Source of the DNA: Nocardiopsis_B sediminis
GTDB lineage: Bacteria > Actinomycetota > Actinomycetes > Streptosporangiales > Streptosporangiaceae
DNA: 64,000 nt
Reading direction: 5' to 3'
NCBI RefSeq assembly: GCF_042650565.1
Contig: NZ_JBHSBH010000020.1
Location: forward strand, 96,566 to 160,565
Position numbers and translations under genes: made by a program. Below, one piece after another: positions 1 to 7,372 of this stretch (positions are counted from its first letter, which is position 1; the number at the start of each line of letters is the position of its first letter). The notes under the pieces are model-generated. The model ran no database searches and was not told the origin of the DNA. It was given only the letters and a program-made list of their open reading frames with translations.

Positions 1-1
1 G

Positions 2-280
2 CCGCCCCAGGGCGACGTGCAGACCATCGCCGTCGCAGCGCCCAGCCAGGGCCGGGGGGTCGGCCGGGCGCTGCTCACCGAGCTGCTGAACCGGGCGCGG
101 CTGCTCGGCGTGGTCGACGTGTTCCTGGAGGTCCGCTCCGACAACCCCAGGGCACGCGAACTGTACCGCCGGTTCGGGTTCACCCCGATCGGCATCCGGC
201 GCGGGTACTACACCGGCGCCGACGCGATCGTGATGCGCCGTTCCGACGGCGCCGCCGGCGAGGAGGCCACCACCCCGTGA
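2..280 (+). CDS. rimI: Ribosomal protein S18 N-acetyltransferase RimI, C-terminal part
   Basis: This is the end of a GNAT N-acetyltransferase whose start lies before the window. RimI acetylates the N-terminal amine of ribosomal protein S18 with acetyl-CoA. The sequence shows the beta-4 strand VQTIAV, the acetyl-CoA pyrophosphate loop QGRGVGRALL, and the NPRARELYRRFGF segment that closes the GNAT fold. Its stop codon shares GTGA with the tsaD start, a 4-base overlap that implies translational coupling. The fold alone cannot separate RimI from other GNAT enzymes; the name rests on the position directly before tsaD, which is typical for actinobacteria. Confidence 0.85.
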   Translation, partial: PPQGDVQTIAVAAPSQGRGVGRALLTELLNRARLLGVVDVFLEVRSDNPRARELYRRFGFTPIGIRRGYYTGADAIVMRRSDGAAGEEATTP

Positions 281-1317
281 GCGCGCGCGACCTGCCCCTG
301 ATCCTGGGGATCGAGACCTCCTGCGACGAGACCGGTGTCGGCCTGGTGCGCGGCTGCGAGCTGCTCGGCGACGAAGTCGCCTCCAGCGTCGACCAGCACG
401 CCCGCTTCGGCGGCGTCGTGCCCGAGGTGGCCAGCCGCGCCCACCTGGAGGCGATGACCCCCACGGTGCGCCGGGCGCTCGACGCGGCCGGGGTGAAGCC
501 GGCCGACATCGACGCGATCGCCGTGACGGCGGGCCCCGGCCTCGCCGGCGCGCTGCTGGTCGGGGTCTCCGCCGCGAAGGCCTACGCCATGGCGCTGGGC
601 AAGCCGCTCTACGGGGTCAACCACCTCGTGGGGCACGTGGCCGTCGACCAGCTGGAGCACGGCCCGCTGCCCAAGCCCGCCGTGGCCCTCCTGGTCTCGG
701 GCGGGCACACCTCGCTGCTCCTCGTGCGCGACCTCGCCACCGACGTCCGCTCGCTGGGCGACACCGTGGACGACGCCGCGGGCGAGGCCTACGACAAGGT
801 CGCCCGGCTGCTGGGCCTGCCCTACCCGGGCGGGCCGCACGTCGACCGCGCCGCCCGCGAGGGCGACCCGGCGGCCATCCGCTTCCCGCGTGGCAAGTGG
901 GGCGACGGCACCTACGACTTCTCCTTCTCCGGGCTCAAGACCGCCGTCGCCCGGTGGGTGGAGGACGCCGGGCGCAACGGGCGCGAGCTGCCCGTCCCCG
1001 ACATCGCCGCGGCGTTCCAGGAGTCCGTGGTCGACGTGCTCACCCGCAAAGCGGTCGACGCCTGCACCGCGCACGGGGTGGGCCACCTGGTCATCAGCGG
1101 GGGAGTGGCGGCGAACTCGCGGCTGCGCGCGCTGGCCGCGGAGCGCTGCGCGGCGGCCGGGATCGAGCTGCGCGTGCCGCGCCCGCGGCTGTGCACCGAC
1201 AACGGCGCGATGATCGCCGCGCTGGGCGCCGAGGTCGTGGCGGCCGGGCTGCCGCCGTCGGCCCTGGACCTGGCCACCGACACCTCTCTGCCGGTCGAGC
1301 AGCCCCTCGCCGGCTGA
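277..1317 (+). CDS. tsaD: tRNA N6-threonylcarbamoyladenosine transferase TsaD
   Basis: TsaD (Kae1/Gcp family, 346 residues, normal length) transfers the threonylcarbamoyl group onto A37 of ANN-decoding tRNAs, together with TsaB and TsaE, in the cytoplasm. Family hallmarks are the N-terminal GIETSCDET, the metal-binding NHLVGHVA (two His about 110 residues in), the nucleotide-binding SGGHTSL, and the C-terminal CTDNGAMIA. The ASKHA fold begins at residue 8. It starts with GTG overlapping the rimI stop, so it is the distal gene of the rimI operon. A perfect 11-bp stem-loop follows the stop. The start is well fixed by the overlap and by the length of the N terminus before the first motif. Confidence 0.97.
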   Translation: MSARDLPLILGIETSCDETGVGLVRGCELLGDEVASSVDQHARFGGVVPEVASRAHLEAMTPTVRRALDAAGVKPADIDAIAVTAGPGLAGALLVGVSAAKAYAMALGKPLYGVNHLVGHVAVDQLEHGPLPKPAVALLVSGGHTSLLLVRDLATDVRSLGDTVDDAAGEAYDKVARLLGLPYPGGPHVDRAAREGDPAAIRFPRGKWGDGTYDFSFSGLKTAVARWVEDAGRNGRELPVPDIAAAFQESVVDVLTRKAVDACTAHGVGHLVISGGVAANSRLRALAAERCAAAGIELRVPRPRLCTDNGAMIAALGAEVVAAGLPPSALDLATDTSLPVEQPLAG

Positions 1318-1348
1318 GGACCGGGCGGGCCGTTCTCCGGCCCGCGGA

Positions 1349-1374
1349 CGGGCCGCGGGACACCCCGCGGCCCG
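1349..1374. terminator. Strong stem-loop between convergent tsaD and the beta-propeller gene
   Basis: The sequence forms a perfect 11-bp G+C stem (1349-1359 with 1364-1374) closed by the loop ACAC. No T run follows on either strand. It sits midway between two convergent genes, so it could serve both as a bidirectional terminator of the U-less type common in actinobacteria. A second weaker hairpin precedes it at about 1324-1345. Confidence 0.6.
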
Positions 1375-1393
1375 CCGCTGTGCCGGGCGCCGG

Positions 1394-2377
1394 TCAGATG
1401 AACTCGTTCTTGTAGAAGAGGTTCGCCCGCCGGTCGCCGGAGACGCCCGAGGCGAACCCGAGGAACAGCCGCACCTGCCCGGCGTCGGTGCGGTAGACCC
1501 CCATCCCTTCGGGCTCGCGGAACTCCAGGCTCTCGCCGGCCCGGGTGAACCGGCGCTCCACCTCGGCGCCGGTGTTGAGGTTCACCGACGTGACGTGGGC
1601 GTTGCCGGGCGGCGGGTTGGAGGCGCTGTACGCGGTCCCGTCGTAGAGGTAGAGGAACTGGCCGTAGACGGCGTAGCCCTGGAAGGTGGGCGCGCCCGAA
1701 CCGGAGAACCGGGCCGGCTGGGCGATGTCGGCGAGCTTGTTGCCGTAGTTTCCGTTGCGGACATCGGAGATCCGGTACACCGCGTACCGGACCCCGCTGC
1801 TGTTGCGGTAGCGCATGACAAGGGTGTTGTTGACCGGATCGGTCGCGCAGGTGATGAGATCGGCCCCGGCGATCGGCGTGTGCTTGGCCAGCGCCGACGA
1901 CGTGTTGGTGAGCGTGGTCCCGTTGCTGAAGCGGAACCGGGCCAGCCGGGTGCCGCGCGTGTCGACGGAGTCGGTCTCGGTCCACAGGTAGGACGACGAC
2001 CCCGACGGCTCCACGCCGATGGAGACCCCGTGGCCGAAGCCCATCAGGTACATGTGGCCCTGGCGGTTGCCGGCGAAGTCCAGCTGGGTGATGCACAGGT
2101 CGCCGTTGGCGTTGGACGAGGAGCCGTTCTTCAGCTGCGCCACGAAGAGCCGCTTGTTGACGTTGTCGAAGGTGAACGACTGCATCACGGTGTCGTCCTG
2201 GAGCGCCTTGTGGCGCCACAGGTCGTGCGACGGTGCGCTCAGGTCGAAACGGGGGGATGACGGCACGTCCGCGCTGGCGGGCGTGGCGGTGAAACCGAGT
2301 GCGGCCGCGACGCCGAGCCCGCCGCCGGCGGCGAGCAGGGAGCGTCGGGTCGGTCCATGGCGGAATTCGGGGGGCAT
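1394..2377 (-). CDS. Tat-exported protein with P68 RBP/TagC-like beta-propeller
   Basis: A 327-residue exported protein. The N terminus has a twin-arginine signal (TRRSLLAAGG, then a hydrophobic stretch and an ASA-type cleavage site near residue 37). The mature part, with segments such as QSFTFDNVNKRLFVAQ, GDLCITQLDF, MGFGHGVSIGVE and YLWTETDS, resembles the beta-propeller domain shared by phage P68 receptor-binding protein and proteins annotated TagC in actinobacteria. The family's substrate is not established; carbohydrate or cell-wall polymer binding is an inference. The start at 2377 is supported by GGAGGAAAC eight bases upstream; an upstream in-frame extension to 2542 lacks such support. 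It is convergent with tsaD. Confidence 0.75.
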   Translation of the reverse strand: MPPEFRHGPTRRSLLAAGGGLGVAAALGFTATPASADVPSSPRFDLSAPSHDLWRHKALQDDTVMQSFTFDNVNKRLFVAQLKNGSSSNANGDLCITQLDFAGNRQGHMYLMGFGHGVSIGVEPSGSSSYLWTETDSVDTRGTRLARFRFSNGTTLTNTSSALAKHTPIAGADLITCATDPVNNTLVMRYRNSSGVRYAVYRISDVRNGNYGNKLADIAQPARFSGSGAPTFQGYAVYGQFLYLYDGTAYSASNPPPGNAHVTSVNLNTGAEVERRFTRAGESLEFREPEGMGVYRTDAGQVRLFLGFASGVSGDRRANLFYKNEFI

Positions 2378-2411
2378 GACGGTTTCCTCCGAGTTGCCGA
2401 TCAACGGTCGG

Positions 2412-2427
2412 AGGATTCTTACAAATC
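2412..2427. repeat. Short inverted repeat upstream of the Tat protein gene
   Basis: GGATT and AATCC arms flank a 6-base centre (CTTACA). It lies 35 bases upstream of the start codon at 2377 in an A+T-rich spot of otherwise G+C-rich DNA. Read on the minus strand it contains TAAGAAT, a possible -10 box. It could be a promoter with an overlapping operator; the regulator is unknown. Confidence 0.3.
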
Positions 2428-2582
2428 CCCGCGGCTGGGGAAAGCATCCCTGTTCACGGCGGCGCGGACGTGGCGGCGAAGCGAATTCCGGGCAACGGGC
2501 ACGACGCCGGGCCGGGGCCGCGCGGCCGTTGCCATGGGGCACCGCGGGGAACCGCGAAACCCGGACCCCCGGAAACGCGGCA

Positions 2583-2610
2583 GGGCCGGCCCCTCGGAAG
2601 GGACCGGCCC
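2583..2610 (-). terminator. Hairpin terminator after the coiled-coil gene
   Basis: GGGCCGG (2583-2589) pairs with CCGGCCC (2604-2610), and CCCT with AGGG continues the stem after one mismatch. It lies 30 bases past the stop of the coiled-coil gene and before the Tat protein gene, which reads in the same direction. It would separate the two transcripts. There is no clear U run. Confidence 0.55.
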
Positions 2611-2641
2611 CGAAGCGCCGCGTGGCCGCGGATCGCCGGTT

Positions 2642-5002
2642 CTACTCGTCGTCGTCCTCGTCGAGGTCCCGGCGGCGCTTCTTCTTGCCCTCGCGAACGG
2701 GGGTCAGCAGCGCCTCGGCCAGGGCGAGCATGGTCTCCTCCAGGGCCGCCAGGCGCTTGGTGACGTCGTCGTGCGAAGTCTCGACGGCTTCGGTCAGCGC
2801 CTCCTCGAACTCGTGGCGGTCGGGGCGGGCCTGCACCTCGCGCAGCAGCGGTTCGAGCGAGTCGAGCAGGCGGGTGTCGAGCGCGTCGAGCCGCTGCGAC
2901 GGGTCGATGACCGGGCGCTCCACCAGCTCGGTGAGGCGCCGGTGCACCTCGCTGACCTCCATGGCGATGGGCAGCTGGGCGAGCCGCTGGTTGAGCGCCT
3001 CCAGCCGGTCGTCGACCGCCTCCAGGCGGCCGTCGACGCCGTCGATCTGGCCGTTGACGCCCTCGAACTGGCCCTCGACGCCGTTGACCCGGCCCTCGAT
3101 GCCGTCGAGCCGCCCGTTGACGCCGTCGAGCCGGCCGTCGACCCCCTCGACCTTGCCTTCGAGGCCTTCGAAGCTCCCCTCGAAGTGGCCTTCGAAGGTG
3201 TCGAAGCGGTCGCTCAGTCGGCCGAGGCCGTGCTCGAACTTCCCGGTGATGGCGGTGAGGTGCTGGTCGACGCGGTCGGACAGCTCGCGCTGCCGCTGCT
3301 CCAGCCGGGAGTCGACCGCGTCGCGGTGCTCCTCGACCAGCCCGGTCAGCGCGGTGTGCCGCTCCTCGCCCTGCTCGTGCAGGCTGCGCACGCTCGCGGT
3401 GACGGAGTCGCGCAGCTCGGCCAGCGCCGCGGTGGACGCCGCGAGGTCGGCGTCGGCCTTGTCGCGCAGCCCCTTCGCGGTCTCGTCGAGCCGGGCGGTG
3501 ACGGCCTCGTTGTGCGCGTCGTCGCGCTCGCGCAGCTCGGCGCGATGGACCTCGAGCTGCTCGTGGAGTTCGCCGAGGCGCTGGCGCAGGTGGGCGCGGA
3601 GGTCGCCGAGCTTGTCGTCGGTGGACTCGGCGAGCTTGACGACGGCGCTGTTGGCGTCGGCGATCGCGGCGGTCGCCTCGGCGTGGTTCTCCTCGGCCTG
3701 CGTGGTGAGCAGCCCCAGCCGCTCGGCGAGCCGGGCGGCCGCCTCCTCGTGGCGCCGCTCGGCTTGGGCGGAGAGGTCGCGCAGGCCGTCGGTGAGCTCG
3801 GTGGAGAGGGCCGCGTGCCGCTCGTCGGCGTTCGCGCGCAGTTCCGCGGCGGTGGCGCGGAGGTCGTCGGCGCCGCTGTCGAGCCGCTCGGTGAGCGCGG
3901 TGTGGTGTTCTTCCGCCGTGGTGCGGAGGTCGGCCGCGGTGGCGTTGAAGTTCCCGGAGAGGGCGGTATGCCCCTCCTCGACCGTGGTGCGCAGGTCGTC
4001 GGCCGTGGTGTCGAGCCGTTCGACGAGGGCGGCGTGGCGCTCCTCGGCGGCGGTGCGCAGCTCGCCGGTGGCGGCGTCGAGCCGGGCGTCGAGCGCCGCG
4101 TGGTGGTCGGCGGCCTCGGCGCGGATCTCCTGGACGGCGGTGCCGAGCCGCTCGGTGAGCTCGGTGTGGCGCTCTTCGGCGGCGGTGCGCTGCTCCTCGG
4201 CGCCCGCGCGAACTTCCTCGGCCGCGGCGTCGAACCGCTCGGTGACGGCCTGGTGCTGCTCGCGCAGAGTGGCGTCGACGGCGTCGTAGCGCTCGGCGAC
4301 CGTGGCGCTCAGCGCCTCGCGCCCGTCGGCCACCACCTGCTCCAGCGCCTCGCGCCCCTCGGCGACGGCGGCCGCGAGGGAGTCGTGGCGCTCGCCCGCG
4401 GCGGTCATGGCCGACTCGTGGCGGCGCTCGGCGAGCTCGGCGGCGCCGGCCAGCGCGTCGTCGATGGCCTTGGCCTGTGCGGAGGCGGACTCGATGGCCT
4501 CGTCGATCTGGGTGAAGCGTGCCTCGACCCCGGTGGCCAGCCCCTCCAGCCGCTCGGTGAGGAGCCCGACCTTGTTCGAGGTGGCCTCTTCGGCGTCGGC
4601 GAGGCTCTTGAGCCGGGACATGACGGTTTCGAGGTGGCCGTTGATCCCGCGGATGTCCGCGCGCAGCGCGGGGAGTTCGGAGAGCGGCTTGACCCGTTCG
4701 CCGACCAGGGCGATGTGCTCGGCCAGTGTCTCGGCCCATTCGGGCGGGCGCGAGCTGAGCTCGTCGACCCGGGACTGGACGGCGGCGACCGATTCGGCGA
4801 GGGTGGCGAATTCGCGCTCGCGGAACTCCCGCAGCAGCCACTCCATGCCCTCAAGCCGCTGGCGCATCTCCTCGCTGACCGCGCCCTGCGATTTCTGCTC
4901 GGACATCTGGTCCTGCGCCGCCCGCGAGAGCAGGTCGCGCATGCGGTCGGAGATCCCGGTCTGCCCTCCCCCGTTGAGGAAGTTGTGGTTGCTCTGTTCC
5001 AC
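2642..5002 (-). CDS. Very long coiled-coil protein with 22-residue and heptad repeats
   Basis: A 786-residue hydrophilic protein without signal peptide or membrane segment, predicted almost entirely helical. Residues about 1-230 form a mixed coiled coil. About 230-450 consist of 22-residue repeats of the kind RLDTTADDLRTTVEEGHTAL, an 11/22-mer apolipoprotein-like pattern. About 600-675 consist of exact heptads such as LDGVNGR. The C terminus is a basic-then-acidic tail (KKKRRRDLDEDDDE). The start is GTG with AAAGGAG nine bases upstream. I do not recognise the family. A cytoskeletal, polar scaffold or membrane-coating role would fit the architecture but is inference. The basic tail could bind nucleic acid or phospholipid. 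It is a single-gene unit with its own terminator. Confidence 0.8.
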   Translation of the reverse strand: MEQSNHNFLNGGGQTGISDRMRDLLSRAAQDQMSEQKSQGAVSEEMRQRLEGMEWLLREFREREFATLAESVAAVQSRVDELSSRPPEWAETLAEHIALVGERVKPLSELPALRADIRGINGHLETVMSRLKSLADAEEATSNKVGLLTERLEGLATGVEARFTQIDEAIESASAQAKAIDDALAGAAELAERRHESAMTAAGERHDSLAAAVAEGREALEQVVADGREALSATVAERYDAVDATLREQHQAVTERFDAAAEEVRAGAEEQRTAAEERHTELTERLGTAVQEIRAEAADHHAALDARLDAATGELRTAAEERHAALVERLDTTADDLRTTVEEGHTALSGNFNATAADLRTTAEEHHTALTERLDSGADDLRATAAELRANADERHAALSTELTDGLRDLSAQAERRHEEAAARLAERLGLLTTQAEENHAEATAAIADANSAVVKLAESTDDKLGDLRAHLRQRLGELHEQLEVHRAELRERDDAHNEAVTARLDETAKGLRDKADADLAASTAALAELRDSVTASVRSLHEQGEERHTALTGLVEEHRDAVDSRLEQRQRELSDRVDQHLTAITGKFEHGLGRLSDRFDTFEGHFEGSFEGLEGKVEGVDGRLDGVNGRLDGIEGRVNGVEGQFEGVNGQIDGVDGRLEAVDDRLEALNQRLAQLPIAMEVSEVHRRLTELVERPVIDPSQRLDALDTRLLDSLEPLLREVQARPDRHEFEEALTEAVETSHDDVTKRLAALEETMLALAEALLTPVREGKKKRRRDLDEDDDE
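2975..3205 (-). repeat. 21-bp tandem repeat encoding eleven heptads
   Basis: Inside the coiled-coil gene, 231 bp encode eleven consecutive seven-residue units (FDTFEGH through LNQRLAQ), most of the form x-x-G-V-x-G-R. The DNA repeats with a period of 21 bp and is very similar between units (blocks like CCGTTGACGCCGTCGAGC). Such an array can gain or lose units in frame by slippage. Confidence 0.8.
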
Positions 5003-5410
5003 CGAGGTGCTCCTTTTGATCTGGCGCCCCCACCCGCGTTCGCACGCGGATGGGCGGTGTTCTCAACGGATGCAGCGGGCGCGGGCGGGGAATAGGGCCC
5101 GACGTGTGGTCATCACACACGGACATGGCATGCGCACTGGCCGTGAGTGGCCCGTGCATGGCGAAAGGGTGGAAACCGGCGCACACCACCGGTCGCCCCT
5201 GGGTACGCCGACCCCGGGAATCCGTGAGAAGGGGAAAGGATTCAGCGGGGGTCAGTTTACCGACATGAGCCACGCTCGCCGGGTTGAAGTGGTGAAAATG
5301 TGGATTGTGCTGATTGCCGTGGAATGACCGCAGTCGTCACGGTAGTACGGATGGGCGGGCCCGTCATCCCTCGGCGGCCCCGCAGCGGCGGCGGTTCCGG
5401 GGCCGCGGAC
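5003..5410. other. 408-bp gap without a gene
   Basis: This lies between the start of the coiled-coil gene and the end of the methyltransferase gene, both on the minus strand. It must hold the promoter of the coiled-coil gene. I see no convincing -10/-35 pair, no strong hairpin and no coding sequence. The composition is less G+C-biased near 5240-5340 than in the surrounding genes. Confidence 0.5.
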
Positions 5411-6685
5411 TCACGGCGAGGCTGTGACCTCGGAACACAGGAGGCAAATAGGGCGGTCGCCGATCCGGGTGAGGACCACGACAACGGATCCCGGTCCCGA
5501 CGGGCGGAGGTCGCGGCGGAGTTTCTCCACGTCCACGGCCGATCCGCGTTTCTTAATCGTTACCGTTCCGGCGCCCCGTTCGCGTAGCACCGACCGCAGC
5601 CGCTTCAGGGAGAAGGGCAGGACGTCGTCCACCGCATAGGCGCGGGCGAACGGGGTGGCGACGAGCCGGTCGGACGTGATGTAGGCGATGTGGGGGTCGA
5701 GCAGCGCCCCGCCGACCGCGGCGGCCGCCTCGGCGACGAGGTGGGCGCGGATCACGGCGCCGTCGGGCTCGTAGAGGTAGCGCCTCGGCGCGGCGACCGG
5801 CGGGGCGCCCAGGCCCGGGTCGGCGGTCAGGGTCGCCGGGCTCCGCCCGTCGCCCCGCAGCAGCGTGGCGCGGCGCGGGACGTCGTACAGCGCGCCGAAC
5901 CACAGCGCCGCCTCCTTGACGTCGCCGTCGACCGAGATCCACTCCGCGGAGGCGCCGTCGGGCACCAGCTCGTGGGGGATGCCCGGGGCGGCCTTCACAC
6001 ACGCCGCCGAAGCGCCCTGCGCGAGGTCCATGGCGGTGCCCCACGGCGGGGAGTAGGCGTGCGGGTCGAAGATCCGGCCCCGCTTTCCGCGCCGCGCCGG
6101 GTCGCAGAACACGGCGTCGTAGTCGCCCGGGGCGGTCAGCGCGGCGTCGCCGCGGCGGACCCGGACACGCCCGGACAGGCCCAGCGCCGCCGCGTTGGCC
6201 TCGGCCACGGCGGCGGTGAACGGGTCGGAATCGACCCCGTCGACCCGCAGGCCCTCGGCCGCGAGGGCGAGCATGTCCGCGCCGATGCCGCAGCACAGGT
6301 CGCCCACCAGCGTGTCCGGGGCGACCCCGGCGGCGAAGCGGCGGGCGCGGTACTCCGCGACCGGGCGGCGCGTGGCCTGTTCGAGGCCGTCGGGGGTGAA
6401 GTACATGCGCTCCGCGAGGTCGCCGAACTTCGCGCGGGCCCGGCCGCGCAGCCGCGCCTGGGTGAGAGCGGCGGTCACGAGGTCGGCGTGGGGGACGCCG
6501 GCCTCCCCGTCGGGGCCGCCGCCCGGCTCCGCGTCCGGTGCGCCGGCCGGAGCCGCCCGGCGCAGGCGCGTGGCCGCGCCCAAGGGGTCGGCGTCGACCT
6601 CGGCGGGGTCGATCGAGTCGAGCAGCCGCCGCCCCGCCGGGGTGCGGAGCGCGCGGAAGGCCGCCGACTGCGCACTGGTCGCCAA
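5411..6685 (-). CDS. Class I SAM-dependent methyltransferase with C-terminal THUMP-like domain
   Basis: A 424-residue protein. The Rossmann methyltransferase core has the SAM motif I as VGDLCCGIGADMLAL, motif II as VDGVDSDPF, and a catalytic-type YDAVFCDPARR loop similar to the DPP loops of nucleic-acid methylases. The C-terminal about 90 residues end in VTIKKRGSAVDVEKLRR, the THUMP-like RNA-binding extension found in this actinobacterial family. RNA methylation is likely from the family; the substrate is unknown. The start is chosen as TTG at 6685, with GGGGGCGAG just before it. A longer ORF to 6844 would run through the groES CIRCE operator and has no homology-like content. It is divergent from groES. 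Confidence 0.7.
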   Translation of the reverse strand: MATSAQSAAFRALRTPAGRRLLDSIDPAEVDADPLGAATRLRRAAPAGAPDAEPGGGPDGEAGVPHADLVTAALTQARLRGRARAKFGDLAERMYFTPDGLEQATRRPVAEYRARRFAAGVAPDTLVGDLCCGIGADMLALAAEGLRVDGVDSDPFTAAVAEANAAALGLSGRVRVRRGDAALTAPGDYDAVFCDPARRGKRGRIFDPHAYSPPWGTAMDLAQGASAACVKAAPGIPHELVPDGASAEWISVDGDVKEAALWFGALYDVPRRATLLRGDGRSPATLTADPGLGAPPVAAPRRYLYEPDGAVIRAHLVAEAAAAVGGALLDPHIAYITSDRLVATPFARAYAVDDVLPFSLKRLRSVLRERGAGTVTIKKRGSAVDVEKLRRDLRPSGPGSVVVVLTRIGDRPICLLCSEVTASP

Positions 6686-6754
6686 CTCGCCCCCAATGAC
6701 CTGTTGTGTTCGGTTCCGGGTCCCGCGTGCGCGGGGACGCGGCCGGTTTCCATC

Positions 6755-6784
6755 TTGGCACTCTCCACGATAGAGTGCTAATCG
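6755..6784 (+). promoter_or_regulatory. CIRCE operator overlapping the groES promoter
   Basis: TTGGCACTC, nine bases, then GAGTGCTAA (6755-6781) matches the CIRCE consensus with a single change in the left arm. HrcA binds this element and represses chaperone genes until heat shock. The left arm supplies a -35-like TTGGCA (6755-6760) and the right arm runs into a -10-like TAATCG (6779-6784), 18 bases apart. Bound repressor would therefore cover the whole promoter. About 105 bases separate it from the groES start. Confidence 0.92.
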
Positions 6785-6889
6785 CGACGAGGCCGGTCTG
6801 GCACCCGCGACGACAGGCCGCCGTGGTCGCCCCATGTGCAGCATGTTTGTTTACGGATCACGACGAACCTGAAGGGGGAGGTCACAACC

Positions 6890-7201
6890 GTGTCGACCGC
6901 CACCAAGACCGTGCTGAAGCCGCTTGAGGACCGCGTCGTCGTCAGGACGCTGGAGGCCGAGCAGACCACCGCGTCCGGACTGGTCATCCCCGACACCGCC
7001 AAGGAGAAGCCCCAGGAGGGCGAGGTCCTCGCGGTGGGCCCGGGCCGCTGGGACGACGAGGGTGAGAACCGCATCCCGCTGGACGTCAAGGTCGGCGACG
7101 TCGTCCTGTACAGCAAGTACGGCGGCACCGAGGTCAAGTACAACAACGAGGAGTACCTCGTCCTCTCCGCCCGCGACCTGCTCGCGGTCGTCGAGAAGTA
7201 G
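6890..7201 (+). CDS. groES: Co-chaperonin GroES
   Basis: A 103-residue 10-kDa chaperonin. Seven copies cap the GroEL ring and control folding cycles. It shows the N-terminal KPLEDRVVV, the mobile loop EAEQTTASGLVIPDTAKEK, and the roof and base segments GEVLAVGPGR and KVGDVVLYSKYGGTEV. The GTG start at 6890 is supported by GGGGGAGG eight bases upstream; an ATG at 6836 adds 18 unrelated residues. It is the first gene of the groES-groEL pair. Regulation is by the CIRCE element upstream. An intrinsic terminator lies between this gene and groEL. Confidence 0.97.
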   Translation: MSTATKTVLKPLEDRVVVRTLEAEQTTASGLVIPDTAKEKPQEGEVLAVGPGRWDDEGENRIPLDVKVGDVVLYSKYGGTEVKYNNEEYLVLSARDLLAVVEK

Positions 7202-7238
7202 GAGACCCGGATCGGCTGACGCCCTTCCGCGTGACATC

Positions 7239-7277
7239 CCGCCCCGGCCGGCTCGATGCCGGGCGGGGCGGTTTTTT
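7239..7277 (+). terminator. Intrinsic terminator between groES and groEL
   Basis: CCGCCCCG (7239-7246) pairs with CGGGGCGG (7264-7271), with extra G+C pairing possible inside. The stem is followed directly by TTTTTT (7272-7277). It lies 38 bases past the groES stop and 96 bases before groEL. It would release part of the transcripts after groES, so groEL is reached by readthrough or by its own promoter, which I cannot place. Confidence 0.8.
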
Positions 7278-7372
7278 CGCTGAGCGCGCCACCGGGGCAC
7301 CGGTGTCCGGTGTACCCGGGGGCGGGCGGATACCACTCCCGACGAACGCGCACGGATTGAGGAAAGCTCACC

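Noticed and set aside
2357..5095. Open frames of 756-912 codons on the plus strand
   Set aside because: They are mirror images of the coiled-coil gene; repeats and high G+C keep the antisense frames open. Their composition (Ser/Arg-rich or Gly/Val-rich) is typical of shadows.
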